Below, piece by piece: positions 37,021-46,048 of a stretch of 64,000 nt of DNA. The translations under genes and the position numbers were made by a program. Each line of letters opens with the position of its first letter. The stretch's first letter is position 1. This DNA is from Bacteroidales bacterium (lineage in GTDB: Bacteria; Bacteroidota; Bacteroidia; Bacteroidales; UBA932). The notes under the pieces were generated by a model. It did not search any database and was not told the origin of the DNA. It was given only the letters and a program-made list of their open reading frames with translations. The stretch spans positions 1 through 64,000 of the forward strand of contig JAEEVC010000017.1 of NCBI GenBank assembly GCA_016287075.1. The letters are read 5' to 3'.

Positions 37021-37066
37021 GGAACAGGGTTCAAACCTCAGAAAAATTCGGTTTGAACCCTGTTCC
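37021..37066 (+). terminator. Strong Rho-independent terminator
   Basis: A perfect 17-bp stem (37021-37037 with 37050-37066) and 12-nt loop are followed by TTCGTTTTCT, 25 bp after the stop codon of the 35350 gene. Confidence 0.9.
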
Positions 37067-37108
37067 TTCGTTTTCTCCGCTCCTGTCCTTCAAAAGTGCT
37101 GCGCGGAA

Positions 37109-37139
37109 TTGCAGCTGAGCCGTTTTTTTCGTACATTTG
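37109..37139 (+). promoter_or_regulatory. Bacteroidota promoter of the FAD oxidoreductase operon
   Basis: TTG at 37109-37111 and TACATTTG at 37132-37139 are separated by 20 bp, matching the -33/-7 pattern. The start codon at 37164 is 24 bp after the -7 box. Confidence 0.7.
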
Positions 37140-37163
37140 ATGACTTTTAATTGTCATGCACCC

Positions 37164-39008
37164 ATGATCACCCAAGACAATTCCGTGCTCGCGCTGGCGA
37201 CACGGTTCCGCGACCGGGGGGACTGGACCGTCGAGCAGCAGTTCGTGCTGCAGATGGGGTCGAGTTACCTGCTGGCCCACGGCATCGGCACCCCGCTCCC
37301 GAAGGATGCGGAAACGGCCGTGGAAATCCCCGGGGACGGGGAATATACCCTCTATGTCCGCACCAAGAACTGGACGAAATACTGGTCCGACGCGCCGACG
37401 CCGGGCGTTTTCCAGGTGCTCCTGGACGGTGCCGCCGACGGGGAGACCTTCGGCACGGGCAAGAGCGCCTCGACCGGCGAAGTGACGCCGCACTGGTGCT
37501 GGCAGCGGGGCGGGAAGTACGCCCTGAAGGCCGGCCGGCACACGCTTGCCCTGCATGACCTCACGGGCTTCGACGGCCGCTGCGACGCCATCCTGCTGAC
37601 GCGCTCGGACGCCGTTCCGGGCGACAGCCTCTCCGAATACAAGGCGCTCCGCGAGGCGCTGCTGGGCCCGGAAGTGCCTGAGGACAAGGGCCATTTCGAC
37701 TTCGTCGTGGTCGGCGCGGGCATCAGCGGCATCTGCGCTGCCCTGGCCGCGGCCCGGCTCGGCTGCAAGGTCGCCCTCCTTCAGGACCGCTACATCCTCG
37801 GCGGCAACAATTCCTCCGAGGTCCGCGTCGGCCTCGGCGGGAGGATCAACGTCGATCCGTATCCGTCCCTCGGCTACCTGATCAACGAAATCGGCCCGGA
37901 GCGCATCGGCAACGCCCGCGGCGCCCATCATTATATGGACGACAAGAAGATGCGCGTGGTCCTCGCCGAGAAGAACATCACCCTCTTCTGCGGCTACAGC
38001 GTCATTGACGCGGAAATGGCTGACGGAAAGATCGTTGCCGTCACCGCCCGCGAGGCGACGGCGCAGACGCTCATCCGCCTGACGGGCGACACCTTCGCGG
38101 ACTGCACGGGCGACGCGTACCTCGCCGTCATGGCGGGTGCGGAGACCCGCATGGGCCGCGAGGCGCGGAGCGAGTACGGCGAGCGGATCGCCCCGGAAGA
38201 GGCCGACGACTACACGATGGGCGCCTCCCTGCAGTGGTACTGCGAGGACTGGAATACCCCCTGCGACTTCCCTGATGCCGTGGACTGGGGCCTTTCCCTC
38301 GACGAGATTACCGTCGAACCGGTCCACCGGGCGAACTGGTACTGGGAAGTCGGTATGCACGACGACCAGGTGGCGGACGCCGAGAAGGTCCGCGACTACG
38401 GCATGTACGTCGCCTATTCGACCTTCTCCTACTGCAAGAACCGCTATTCCGCCAAGGAAGACTGGCTGTGCACGCACCTGGTGTGGGTCAGCCACGTCGC
38501 CGGCAAGCGGGAGTCCCGCCGCATCATCGGCGACTACGTGATGACCGAGAACGACCTCACGCGCCACATCAGGCACGAGGACGGGACCTGCACGACGACC
38601 TGGCGCATCGACCAGCACTACCCGATGGCCGAGAACGAGGCGCGCTACCCGGGCGAGACCTGGATCAGCGTCGGCCGGCTCACCCCGATCGACCCCTATC
38701 CGATTCCGTACCGCTGCTTCTATTCGAAGGATGTCCCGAACCTGTTCATGGCGGGCCGGGACATCAGCGTGACCCACGTCGCCTTCGGCTCGATCCGCGT
38801 CATGCGGACCTGCGGCATGATGGGCGAGGTCGTGGGCATGGCCGCGAGCATCTGCGCGAAGCGGAAGGTGCTCCCGCGGGATATCTATACAACGTATTTC
38901 TCTGATTTACAGGAACTGATGCGGAAGGGAACCGGCCGGACCGACCTCCCTTACACCCAGTTCTATCACCAGGTCGACCGCGTCGGCCACCAGGCAGAAG
39001 ACCGATGA
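37164..39008 (+). CDS. FAD-dependent oxidoreductase with N-terminal beta domain (1)
   Basis: A 614-residue protein. The start at 37164 (MITQDN) matches the start of its tandem paralogue; earlier codons lie on the promoter. Residues about 1-160 form a beta-sandwich-like domain (YTLYVRTKNW, PGVFQVLLDGAADGETFGTG). Residues 175-600 are a FAD_oxidored (PF12831) fold with dinucleotide motif VVVGAGISGICAAL, GGNNSSEVRVGLGG, DCTGDAYLAVMAGAE and a C-terminal FMAGRDISVTHVAFGSIRVMRTCGMM block. No signal peptide, so cytoplasmic. The substrate is unknown; family context suggests sugar or polyol oxidation. It overlaps the next gene by 4 bp. Confidence 0.85.
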   Translation: MITQDNSVLALATRFRDRGDWTVEQQFVLQMGSSYLLAHGIGTPLPKDAETAVEIPGDGEYTLYVRTKNWTKYWSDAPTPGVFQVLLDGAADGETFGTGKSASTGEVTPHWCWQRGGKYALKAGRHTLALHDLTGFDGRCDAILLTRSDAVPGDSLSEYKALREALLGPEVPEDKGHFDFVVVGAGISGICAALAAARLGCKVALLQDRYILGGNNSSEVRVGLGGRINVDPYPSLGYLINEIGPERIGNARGAHHYMDDKKMRVVLAEKNITLFCGYSVIDAEMADGKIVAVTAREATAQTLIRLTGDTFADCTGDAYLAVMAGAETRMGREARSEYGERIAPEEADDYTMGASLQWYCEDWNTPCDFPDAVDWGLSLDEITVEPVHRANWYWEVGMHDDQVADAEKVRDYGMYVAYSTFSYCKNRYSAKEDWLCTHLVWVSHVAGKRESRRIIGDYVMTENDLTRHIRHEDGTCTTTWRIDQHYPMAENEARYPGETWISVGRLTPIDPYPIPYRCFYSKDVPNLFMAGRDISVTHVAFGSIRVMRTCGMMGEVVGMAASICAKRKVLPRDIYTTYFSDLQELMRKGTGRTDLPYTQFYHQVDRVGHQAEDR

Positions 39009-40828
39009 CAACCCAAGACAGCATTTTCCTTCCCGCGTCCCGCTTTGCGGACAAGGGCGACTGGACGCTCGAGCAGCAGTTCATCCTCCAGATGGGTTCG
39101 AGTTACCTCCTGGCCCATGGCATCGGCACCCCGCTCGCGGCGGATGCCGAGACGACATGTACCGTGCCGGAAGAAGGGGATTACACCCTCCTCGTCCGCA
39201 CGAAAAACTGGATCCGGCCCTGGTCCGACGGCCCGGCGCCGGGCATCTTCCAGGTGAAGATCGACGGCACGGCCGACGGGGAAACCTTCGGCACGGGAGC
39301 GGACGACCGCTGGTACTGGCAGAAGGGCGGGAAGCACCACCTGACGGCCGGGGAGCACCGCATCGCCCTCCATGACCTGACGGGCTTTGACGGGCGCTGC
39401 GACGCCCTTATCCTGACGCGTACGGACGAAGTCCCGGACGCATCGCTGGAGGCGTATCACGCTGTCCGCGAGGCGCTTCTGGGTGATGAACCGGTCGAAG
39501 ACCTCGGGCCGTTCGACTTCGTCGTGGTCGGCGGCGGCATCGCCGGCGAGTGCGCGGCAATCGCGGCCGCGCGCCTCGGGGCGAAGGTCGCCCTCCTGCA
39601 GGACCGCTATGTCCTCGGCGGCAACAACTCCTCCGAGGTCCGCGTCGGCCTCGGCGGCATGATCAACCTGCCGCCCTACGGCGCCCTGGGCTATATCCTG
39701 AACGAAATCGGCCCCGAATTCGGCGGCAACGCCCGCGGCGCCCACCGCTACGAGGACGGCCGCAAACTGCGTGTCGTCGAGGCGGAGCCGAACATTACGC
39801 TGCTGCTCGGCTACTGCGTCGTCGGCGCGGAAATGGACGGGGACCGCATCACGGCGGTCGAGGCCGTCGAGGCGGCGTCCCAGCGCCGGATCCGCGTCAG
39901 CGGCCGGCTGTTCTCGGACTGCACGGGCGACGCGTCCCTTGCCGTCATGGCGGGCGCGGAGACGATGTCGGGCCGCGAGCCCCGGAGCGCGTTCGGCGAA
40001 AGCCTTGCGCCGGAGACCGCGGACGACCTGCACATGGGCGGCTCGATCGAGTGGTACTGCGAGGACCACAACGTCCCCAGCACCTTCCCGGACACGATCG
40101 ACTGGGGCCTGTTCCTGGACGAGACGACCGTGGAGCCGGTCCACCGGGCCAACTGGTACTGGGAGGTCGGCATGCGCTATGATCCCATCGCGGAGGCCGA
40201 GAAAATGCGCGATTACGGCATGTACGTGGCCTATTCGACCTTCTCCTACTGCAAGAACCGCTACTCCGCCAAGGAGGACTGGGAGTGCACGGAACTCATC
40301 TGGGTCAGCCATGTGATCGGCAAGCGCGAGTCCCGCCGCATCGTCGGCGACCATATCCTCACCCAGGGAGACATCCTGAAGCGGGTCCCGTATGAGGACG
40401 CCTCCGCCTCCCTCTCCTGGAACATCGACCAGCATTTCCCGAAACCCCGTAACAGCCAGGATTTTCCGGGCCATGAGTGGCTCTCCGACGGCCACCTGAC
40501 GCCCGTGGGGACGCCGTATCCCATCCCGTACCGCTGCTTCTATTCGAAGGATGTCCGGAACCTGTTCATGGCCGGCCGGGACATCAGCGTGACCCACGTC
40601 GCCCTCGGCTCCACCCGGGTCATGCGGACCTGCGGCATGATCGGCGAGGTCGTGGGCATGGCCGCGAGCCTGTGCACGAAGCATGGCGCCTGGCCCCGGG
40701 ACATCTACACGACGTATCTCGAGGAGCTCAAGGCCCTCATGCGGAAAGGAACCGGACGCACGGATGTGCAGTATAACCAGTTCTATACGCTCATCGACAA
40801 CACCGCCAAGCAAATCGAAAGCATCTAG
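39005..40828 (+). CDS. FAD-dependent oxidoreductase with N-terminal beta domain (2)
   Basis: A 607-residue tandem paralogue of the 37164 product with the same two-domain layout (MTTQDSIFLPASRFADKGDW, VVVGGGIAGECAAI, GGNNSSEVRVGLGG, DCTGDASLAVMAGAE, FMAGRDISVTHVALGSTRVM). Differences are spread evenly, with a clear divergence in the N-terminal domain and in the segment before the last block, so the pair may act on related substrates or as a heteromer. The start overlaps the upstream stop (ATGA) and it ends 3 bp before the symporter. Confidence 0.85.
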   Translation: MTTQDSIFLPASRFADKGDWTLEQQFILQMGSSYLLAHGIGTPLAADAETTCTVPEEGDYTLLVRTKNWIRPWSDGPAPGIFQVKIDGTADGETFGTGADDRWYWQKGGKHHLTAGEHRIALHDLTGFDGRCDALILTRTDEVPDASLEAYHAVREALLGDEPVEDLGPFDFVVVGGGIAGECAAIAAARLGAKVALLQDRYVLGGNNSSEVRVGLGGMINLPPYGALGYILNEIGPEFGGNARGAHRYEDGRKLRVVEAEPNITLLLGYCVVGAEMDGDRITAVEAVEAASQRRIRVSGRLFSDCTGDASLAVMAGAETMSGREPRSAFGESLAPETADDLHMGGSIEWYCEDHNVPSTFPDTIDWGLFLDETTVEPVHRANWYWEVGMRYDPIAEAEKMRDYGMYVAYSTFSYCKNRYSAKEDWECTELIWVSHVIGKRESRRIVGDHILTQGDILKRVPYEDASASLSWNIDQHFPKPRNSQDFPGHEWLSDGHLTPVGTPYPIPYRCFYSKDVRNLFMAGRDISVTHVALGSTRVMRTCGMIGEVVGMAASLCTKHGAWPRDIYTTYLEELKALMRKGTGRTDVQYNQFYTLIDNTAKQIESI

Positions 40829-40831
40829 CCC

Positions 40832-42397
40832 ATGAACCCGATCGACTGGATCATCATCATTGCCTTCCTGTCCCTCCTGGTCGGCCTCGGCTTCCGCTTC
40901 TCGCGGCGGAACCGCGACATGGAGGACTATTTCCTCGGCGGCCGCAGCATGCCGACCTGGATGGTCGCCCTGGCCGCCACCGGCACCTCCATCAGCGCCG
41001 GCACCTTCGTCGGCTCGCCGGAACTCGGCTTCAACACCAACCTGACCTACCTGATGCTCTGCATCGGGGCCATCTTCGGCGGCCTCCTCGTGGCCTGGCT
41101 GTTCCTCCCCAAGCTCTACAAGGCGGGGACGATCACCATTTACGGCTACATCGGCGACCGCTACGGCGAGACCTCGAAGCGCTGGACGAGCGTGATGTTC
41201 CTGCTCGGCCAGCTGTTCACGAGCGGCTCCCGGCTGTTCATCGCCGCCATCGCCGTGTCGGTCATCCTCTACGGCTCCATCCAGTTCCAGTTCCTGCTGT
41301 ATTCGATTGTCATCCTGGGCGTTATCTCGACCATCTACACGATGGCCGGGGGCATCAAGGGCCTCATCTACATCGACACGATCCAGATCCTGCTGGTCAT
41401 CGGGACGGGCCTCGTGGCGCTCGGGATGATCTATGTCTCCATGACCCCGGATTTCAGTTTCGGCGACATCTGGCACAGCCTGACGGGCGGCCGGGTGAAG
41501 ATCGGGGGCGAATGGACCCCGGGCAGCAAGCTGCAGGTGGTCGACGCCTCCTTCCGCTTCGACGTGCCGTACAACCTCCTCGGTGCCTTGATCGGTGCGA
41601 CCGTGTTCAAGGTGGTCCAGTTCTCGACCGACCATGAGTTCGTGCAGCGGCAGCTGACCTGCAAGAACGTGAAGACGGCGGGCATGTCGCTGGTCTATTC
41701 GCAGGTCATGAGCCTCCCGATCGTGCTCATCTTCCTCTCCATCGGCCTCCTGCTGTGGGTCAAATACAACGCGGTCGATCCGTGCGGCCTCTGCGGATTC
41801 GCCGCCGACGCCCGCGACCTCTTCCCGCAGTACATCAAGAACAGCATCCCCACGGGCATCCGCGGGCTGATGATCGTTGGCGTGCTCGCTGCGGCTCTGT
41901 CGAGCTTCAATTCCGCCATCAACTCGATGGCCTCGAGCTTCACCGCCGACCTCTATCTCCCGATCAAGCGGGACCGCGGCCGGGCCATCACCTCGGCGGA
42001 GGAACAGATGGCCTCTTCCAAGAAGATGGCGGCCCTGATGGGCGCCGTGCTGACGGGCTTCGCCATCGTCACGGCGGTCATGCAGCAGGCGAGCGGGCTG
42101 AACCTCGTGGACTTCGCCACGGGCGTCATGTGCTTCTCCTACGCGGGCATGGGCGGCGTGTTCGTCTGCGCGCTCTTCACCCGCCGCGGCAATACCCGCA
42201 GCATCGTGGCGGCGCTCATGATCGGCCTGCTGGTCGTGCTGGCCATGCAGCCCTACGTGCTCGGGCCGCTTTCCGAGGCCTGGCTGGGGCACAGGGTTTC
42301 AATCGCCTGGACCTGGTGGACCCCGATCGGCAGCCTCGTCAGTTTTGTCATCTGTTATCTCGGTAAACCCTCAAAATCAAGCATATGCGCAGAGTAG
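40832..42397 (+). CDS. Sodium:solute symporter (SSS family)
   Basis: A 521-residue inner-membrane transporter with about 13 hydrophobic helices. The first helix and DMEDYFLGGRSMPTWMVALA, then ATGTSISAGTFVG, are typical of the family's N-terminal Na+ and substrate region. It is the likely importer for the substrate of the two upstream FAD enzymes and the downstream dehydrogenase; the substrate (sugar, polyol or sugar acid) cannot be deduced. It overlaps the dehydrogenase gene by 13 bp. Confidence 0.92.
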   Translation: MNPIDWIIIIAFLSLLVGLGFRFSRRNRDMEDYFLGGRSMPTWMVALAATGTSISAGTFVGSPELGFNTNLTYLMLCIGAIFGGLLVAWLFLPKLYKAGTITIYGYIGDRYGETSKRWTSVMFLLGQLFTSGSRLFIAAIAVSVILYGSIQFQFLLYSIVILGVISTIYTMAGGIKGLIYIDTIQILLVIGTGLVALGMIYVSMTPDFSFGDIWHSLTGGRVKIGGEWTPGSKLQVVDASFRFDVPYNLLGALIGATVFKVVQFSTDHEFVQRQLTCKNVKTAGMSLVYSQVMSLPIVLIFLSIGLLLWVKYNAVDPCGLCGFAADARDLFPQYIKNSIPTGIRGLMIVGVLAAALSSFNSAINSMASSFTADLYLPIKRDRGRAITSAEEQMASSKKMAALMGAVLTGFAIVTAVMQQASGLNLVDFATGVMCFSYAGMGGVFVCALFTRRGNTRSIVAALMIGLLVVLAMQPYVLGPLSEAWLGHRVSIAWTWWTPIGSLVSFVICYLGKPSKSSICAE

Positions 42398-43416
42398 TCC
42401 TGGAGCAGCCGCACAAGGTTGTCTTCTGTCCCGACGTGGAAGCCCCGAAGGCCGAAGACCTGAAGGGGAATGAGATCCTCCTGAATATCAAGCATATCGG
42501 CATCTGCGGCAGCGAGATCCACTCCTACCACGGCACCCATCCGAGCACGATGTATCCCGTCGTGCAGGGCCATGAGTATTCCGGCGTCGTGGTCGCCGTC
42601 GGCCCGGCCGTCACGAAGTTCCGGCCCGGGCAGAACGTGACCTGCCGGCCGCAGCTGGTCTGCGGGCAGTGCAATCCCTGCCGGCGGGGGCAGTACAATG
42701 TCTGCGAGCACCTGAAGGTCCAGGCCTTCCAGGCCGACGGCGCCGCGCAGGACTATTTCGTCGTGACGGAGGACCGGGTCGTCGCGCTGCCGGAAGGGAT
42801 GTCCCTGACCTATGGGGCCATGGTCGAGCCGACGGCGGTCGGCGCCCATGCGACCTCCCGCCCGCGCGAACTCATGGGCAAGAACGTCATCGTCTCCGGC
42901 GCCGGCACCATCGGCAACCTCGTTGCGCAGTTCTGCATCGCGCGCGGGGCGAAGAAAGTGGTGGTCACCGATGTCTCCGACTACCGCCTCGGCATCGCGC
43001 AGGAATGCGGCATCCGGCATACGCTGAATGTGGCGAAAACGCCCATCCGTGAGGCGCTTCCGGCCCTTTTCGGCGACGAGGGCTACCAGGTCGGCATCGA
43101 GTGCGCCGGTGTCGAATCCTCCCTCCGCTCCCTCATGGAGACCATCGAGAAGGGCAGCGATATCATCATCGTCGGCGTCCATGCCCACGACCCCGCCCTC
43201 AGCATGTTCTACCTCGGCGAGCACGAACTTTACCTGATCGGCTCGATGATGTACCGCCACGAGGACTACGAAACCGCCGTCCGCGAGATCGCCGCCGGCC
43301 ACATCAAACTGGAACCCCTGGTAACCAAGCGCTTCCCGTTCGAAGAGTACGCCGAAGCCTACAACTACATCGACGCCCACCGCGAGACGTCGATGAAGGT
43401 GATGATCGATCTGTAA
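42385..43416 (+). CDS. Zinc-dependent medium-chain dehydrogenase
   Basis: A 343-residue member of the sorbitol/threonine dehydrogenase branch of the MDR superfamily. The catalytic zinc ligands are C41 and H63-E64 (QGHEYSG), the structural zinc ligands C93, C96, C99 and C107, and the NAD(P)-binding motif is VSGAGTIGNLVA near 171. It oxidises a polyol or sugar alcohol, or reduces the matching ketone; with the transporter and FAD enzymes it should complete a short catabolic route. Substrate not assignable. Confidence 0.9.
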   Translation: MRRVVLEQPHKVVFCPDVEAPKAEDLKGNEILLNIKHIGICGSEIHSYHGTHPSTMYPVVQGHEYSGVVVAVGPAVTKFRPGQNVTCRPQLVCGQCNPCRRGQYNVCEHLKVQAFQADGAAQDYFVVTEDRVVALPEGMSLTYGAMVEPTAVGAHATSRPRELMGKNVIVSGAGTIGNLVAQFCIARGAKKVVVTDVSDYRLGIAQECGIRHTLNVAKTPIREALPALFGDEGYQVGIECAGVESSLRSLMETIEKGSDIIIVGVHAHDPALSMFYLGEHELYLIGSMMYRHEDYETAVREIAAGHIKLEPLVTKRFPFEEYAEAYNYIDAHRETSMKVMIDL

Positions 43417-43429
43417 ACCAAGACTTGAT

Positions 43430-44011
43430 ATGAATCTCTTTGCCAGCTTTTTTATTTCGCTGCCATTCCTGATGGGTTTTTCCGGGAATGAAGGAAGCAA
43501 AACCATCCTTCCGGAAGCGGAAGGAAACACTGTAAGAACCGAGTGGCTGTCTCCGCAGGATGAGCCCGACGGCTTGATTGGAAAGAAGTTCATGGACCTG
43601 CGGGAGGCGGACCCACGAGGGAAAGAGCACTGGCTCAGCGAGTATGCCGGTCAGGGGAAATGGGTCCTGGTCGATTTCTGGGCATCCTGGTGCGGTCCGT
43701 GCCGATATGAGATGCCGAATGTTATTGCTGCCTATAATAAGTACCACAAGTTGGGATTCGAGGTCGTGGGCCTCTCCTTCGATGCGGACAAGGAAGACTG
43801 GAAAGAAGCCATTAGGACCTGGGGCATGCCCTGGATTCACCTTTCCGACCTGAAGGCTTGGGAGAGCAAGGCAGGTAAGGTGTATAATATCCACGCAATA
43901 CCGGACAACATCCTCATTGACCCGAAGGGCATTGTTGTAGCTCGCAACCTTCGCGGTGATGACCTGGAAGCGCACCTCGCCAAAATCTTCGCCACTCCCC
44001 TCGGGCAATAG
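43430..44011 (+). CDS. TlpA-like thioredoxin-fold protein
   Basis: A 193-residue exported or membrane-anchored redoxin. A short N-terminal hydrophobic segment (LFASFFISLPFLMGF) precedes an AhpC/TSA-Redoxin fold with active site WASWCGPC (C88, C91), GLSFDADKEDWKEAI and the cis-proline segment NIHAIPDNILIDPKG. It is likely a periplasmic disulfide reductase. It lies 13 bp after the dehydrogenase but its base composition is less GC-rich than the operon, so co-regulation is possible but not proven. It is convergent with the 44044 gene. Confidence 0.85.
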   Translation: MNLFASFFISLPFLMGFSGNEGSKTILPEAEGNTVRTEWLSPQDEPDGLIGKKFMDLREADPRGKEHWLSEYAGQGKWVLVDFWASWCGPCRYEMPNVIAAYNKYHKLGFEVVGLSFDADKEDWKEAIRTWGMPWIHLSDLKAWESKAGKVYNIHAIPDNILIDPKGIVVARNLRGDDLEAHLAKIFATPLGQ

Positions 44012-44043
44012 CATGATGTCTAAGCACAGAAAAAGGCCTGCGA

Positions 44044-45438
44044 TTATTCTTTTGTTTTTATCACACCTTCGTTGTCTATATCAACCGAGGTGCTGATGTC
44101 CGCTTGGATGGAATAATAGACATCACCATTGTCCTTCATTTTGCAGCAAATGAAGGGGTAATTACATATTTTGAGATGATATCCTTTTTCAATGCTTTGG
44201 GGCAAATAGATTGTTCCGGAGTTATTCCCACCAAAGTAATATCCGGAAGCCGTCACATAGCATGAAATAGTATTGTTGATAGTTACAATTCTTAAAAAAT
44301 CACTGTTTCCACTAATATCGGTAGTCTTGACTTTAGACAATAATCGATCCAGATAACCGTTCATTTCACTGATTGTAAAACCATCGAGGAGGATCCTTCT
44401 TATGAGGAATCCCATTTGGCTTCTCGCTATTGTCACATTAGCCACTTCTCCATCCAGATAAAGACTGTCGCCAACAATTGCGTAGGAATGATGGCGCAAC
44501 GAAGTGAGAAGGTTTTTTGTTGCCATTAAGTGCTTAATGACCTCTTCTTTGAAGTCTTTTGGGTACAGGCAGCAAAGTTTGCAGAGCGTTTTGGCGGAAA
44601 GATTGAATAAAACCTCCCGAAGCGAATTGTTTCGTATGATTTTGTGACAGATGGAATTTAACTCATTACTATAATCCAAAGGAACGTATTGGGGATGAAC
44701 GATATCTTTGGGCGAAAAATACAACCCTTCGATATTAGTGCGGATAATATAATCAAAGGCTATTTTGTAATTGTAAATACCCTCATCAGACAAAAGAGGA
44801 TGATTGCATATTTCTTCGGAAAATTGATAAGCCAAATCGACTTCTTGTTCTTCTAAGTGGTCTTCCGTAAAATTCAAATACTGTCCGTCCCAAGCATTGA
44901 GATAGTAAGAATCTTGAAACATTGCTATTTTCCCATCAGCACGGAAGGATACCGATTCTTCCTTGACTGAAGATGGATTCAAGGCAAATGACGAGGTGAG
45001 ACTCTCTGACAACTTATTGGCCAAACTCTCCATCTTTGTCCGGTAATCTGGTCTTAGGAAAGTATCACTTTGTGTGGCTTTGGTCAAACCGGTCGATACT
45101 TCGACAATGTGGATATTCACGCTGTACTCATCCATGAACTTGCTGATGTTTCCGACAACAATGTAAGAGGCGTCCAATTTTCTTCCCACTTTCAATTGCT
45201 GTTGAAACGTCATATCCGTTGGGATATAATTCAATTCACGAAGGGCTCTGTCAATCAGGAAGCTGTCCAGTATGGTGTAATCGGCCGGCCGGAAATTGGA
45301 ACGAAAGGTATATGAGATGCCTTCGACATCTTCACTGGTAATACCAGTCCCTATCTGAAGATTCAGTACAGCACAACGTTGCGCCCTTCCTGCAATTGTC
45401 GCTAGACAGAGCAAGAAGGCCAAAACAAAACGCTTCAT
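44044..45438 (-). CDS. Secreted CsgG/LpoB-like protein with extra C-terminal domain
   Basis: A 464-residue secreted protein (signal peptide ending about AGRA, mature start QRCAVLNLQIG). A clean AAGGAG site lies 7 nt before the ATG. Residues about 20-165 are homologous to the 45515 product and have the CsgG/LpoB-like layout (ADYTILDSFLIDRALRELNY, LDASYIVVGNISKF, VNIHIVEVSTG). Residues 170-464 form an extra domain rich in Asn, Ile and Tyr that I do not recognise. The gene is much AT-richer than its surroundings. Not a lipoprotein. Function inferred only as an envelope factor. Confidence 0.72.
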   Translation of the reverse strand: MKRFVLAFLLCLATIAGRAQRCAVLNLQIGTGITSEDVEGISYTFRSNFRPADYTILDSFLIDRALRELNYIPTDMTFQQQLKVGRKLDASYIVVGNISKFMDEYSVNIHIVEVSTGLTKATQSDTFLRPDYRTKMESLANKLSESLTSSFALNPSSVKEESVSFRADGKIAMFQDSYYLNAWDGQYLNFTEDHLEEQEVDLAYQFSEEICNHPLLSDEGIYNYKIAFDYIIRTNIEGLYFSPKDIVHPQYVPLDYSNELNSICHKIIRNNSLREVLFNLSAKTLCKLCCLYPKDFKEEVIKHLMATKNLLTSLRHHSYAIVGDSLYLDGEVANVTIARSQMGFLIRRILLDGFTISEMNGYLDRLLSKVKTTDISGNSDFLRIVTINNTISCYVTASGYYFGGNNSGTIYLPQSIEKGYHLKICNYPFICCKMKDNGDVYYSIQADISTSVDIDNEGVIKTKE

Positions 45439-45514
45439 TATTGTCTCCTTTTTCGTTATGTGCGGTCAGATCCTTGAGATACACACCGCGAAAACCGGGG
45501 AAAAGAAAAAGTCT

Positions 45515-45973
45515 TTACTGTGCGGCAGACACTAGTTTGCCGGCAAGATGCTTTGCAAGGTATTCCATGTTTGTACGGTAGGCCGCCCGTTCAAAATCGG
45601 CGCTTTCGGTAACCAGGGTCGAGCCGGTTGAAACATTGATTACGCGAATGTCTACGTAATATACATCCATGAACTTGCTGATGTTCCCGACGACAAGATA
45701 AGAGGCTTCAAGATTGCGTCCGACTTTTAGAATCTGCTGAAAGGTCATGTCCGTAGGAACATAGCCGAGATTCTTGATAGCCCTGTTAATCTGTGCGCGT
45801 TCCAGCATAGTGTAGTCGGCGGGGTGAAAATTAGAACGGAAGGTGTAAGAAATGCCTTCAACATCTTCACTGGTAATCCCGTTCCCAATCTGAAAATCCA
45901 AAACGGCGCAACGTTGTGCTTGCATGGTCATAGCCATCAGGCCGAACAGAATGGTAAAGAAAAACTTTTTCAT
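45515..45973 (-). CDS. Small secreted CsgG/LpoB-like protein
   Basis: A 152-residue secreted protein (signal peptide, mature start QRCAVLDFQIGNGIT) that equals the N-terminal domain of the downstream 464-residue paralogue; blocks such as VEGISYTFRSNF and YVPTDMTFQQ are nearly identical. The pair arose by duplication, followed by gain or loss of the C-terminal domain. A -7 promoter element is found upstream. The AT-rich composition matches its partner. Confidence 0.75.
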   Translation of the reverse strand: MKKFFFTILFGLMAMTMQAQRCAVLDFQIGNGITSEDVEGISYTFRSNFHPADYTMLERAQINRAIKNLGYVPTDMTFQQILKVGRNLEASYLVVGNISKFMDVYYVDIRVINVSTGSTLVTESADFERAAYRTNMEYLAKHLAGKLVSAAQ

Positions 45974-46007
45974 TGTTTTCGTATTTTATTGCATAATGTG
46001 AGTTCTG

Positions 46008-46015
46008 CAAAAATA
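46008..46015 (-). promoter_or_regulatory. Putative -7 element for the CsgG-like pair
   Basis: TATTTTTG on the minus strand, 34 bp upstream of the ATG at 45973, fits TAnnTTTG. The upstream region is AT-rich and no clear -33 box is seen. Confidence 0.5.
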
Positions 46016-46048
46016 CGAATTTTCTTAGTATTTATCGAGCGATTGTAA

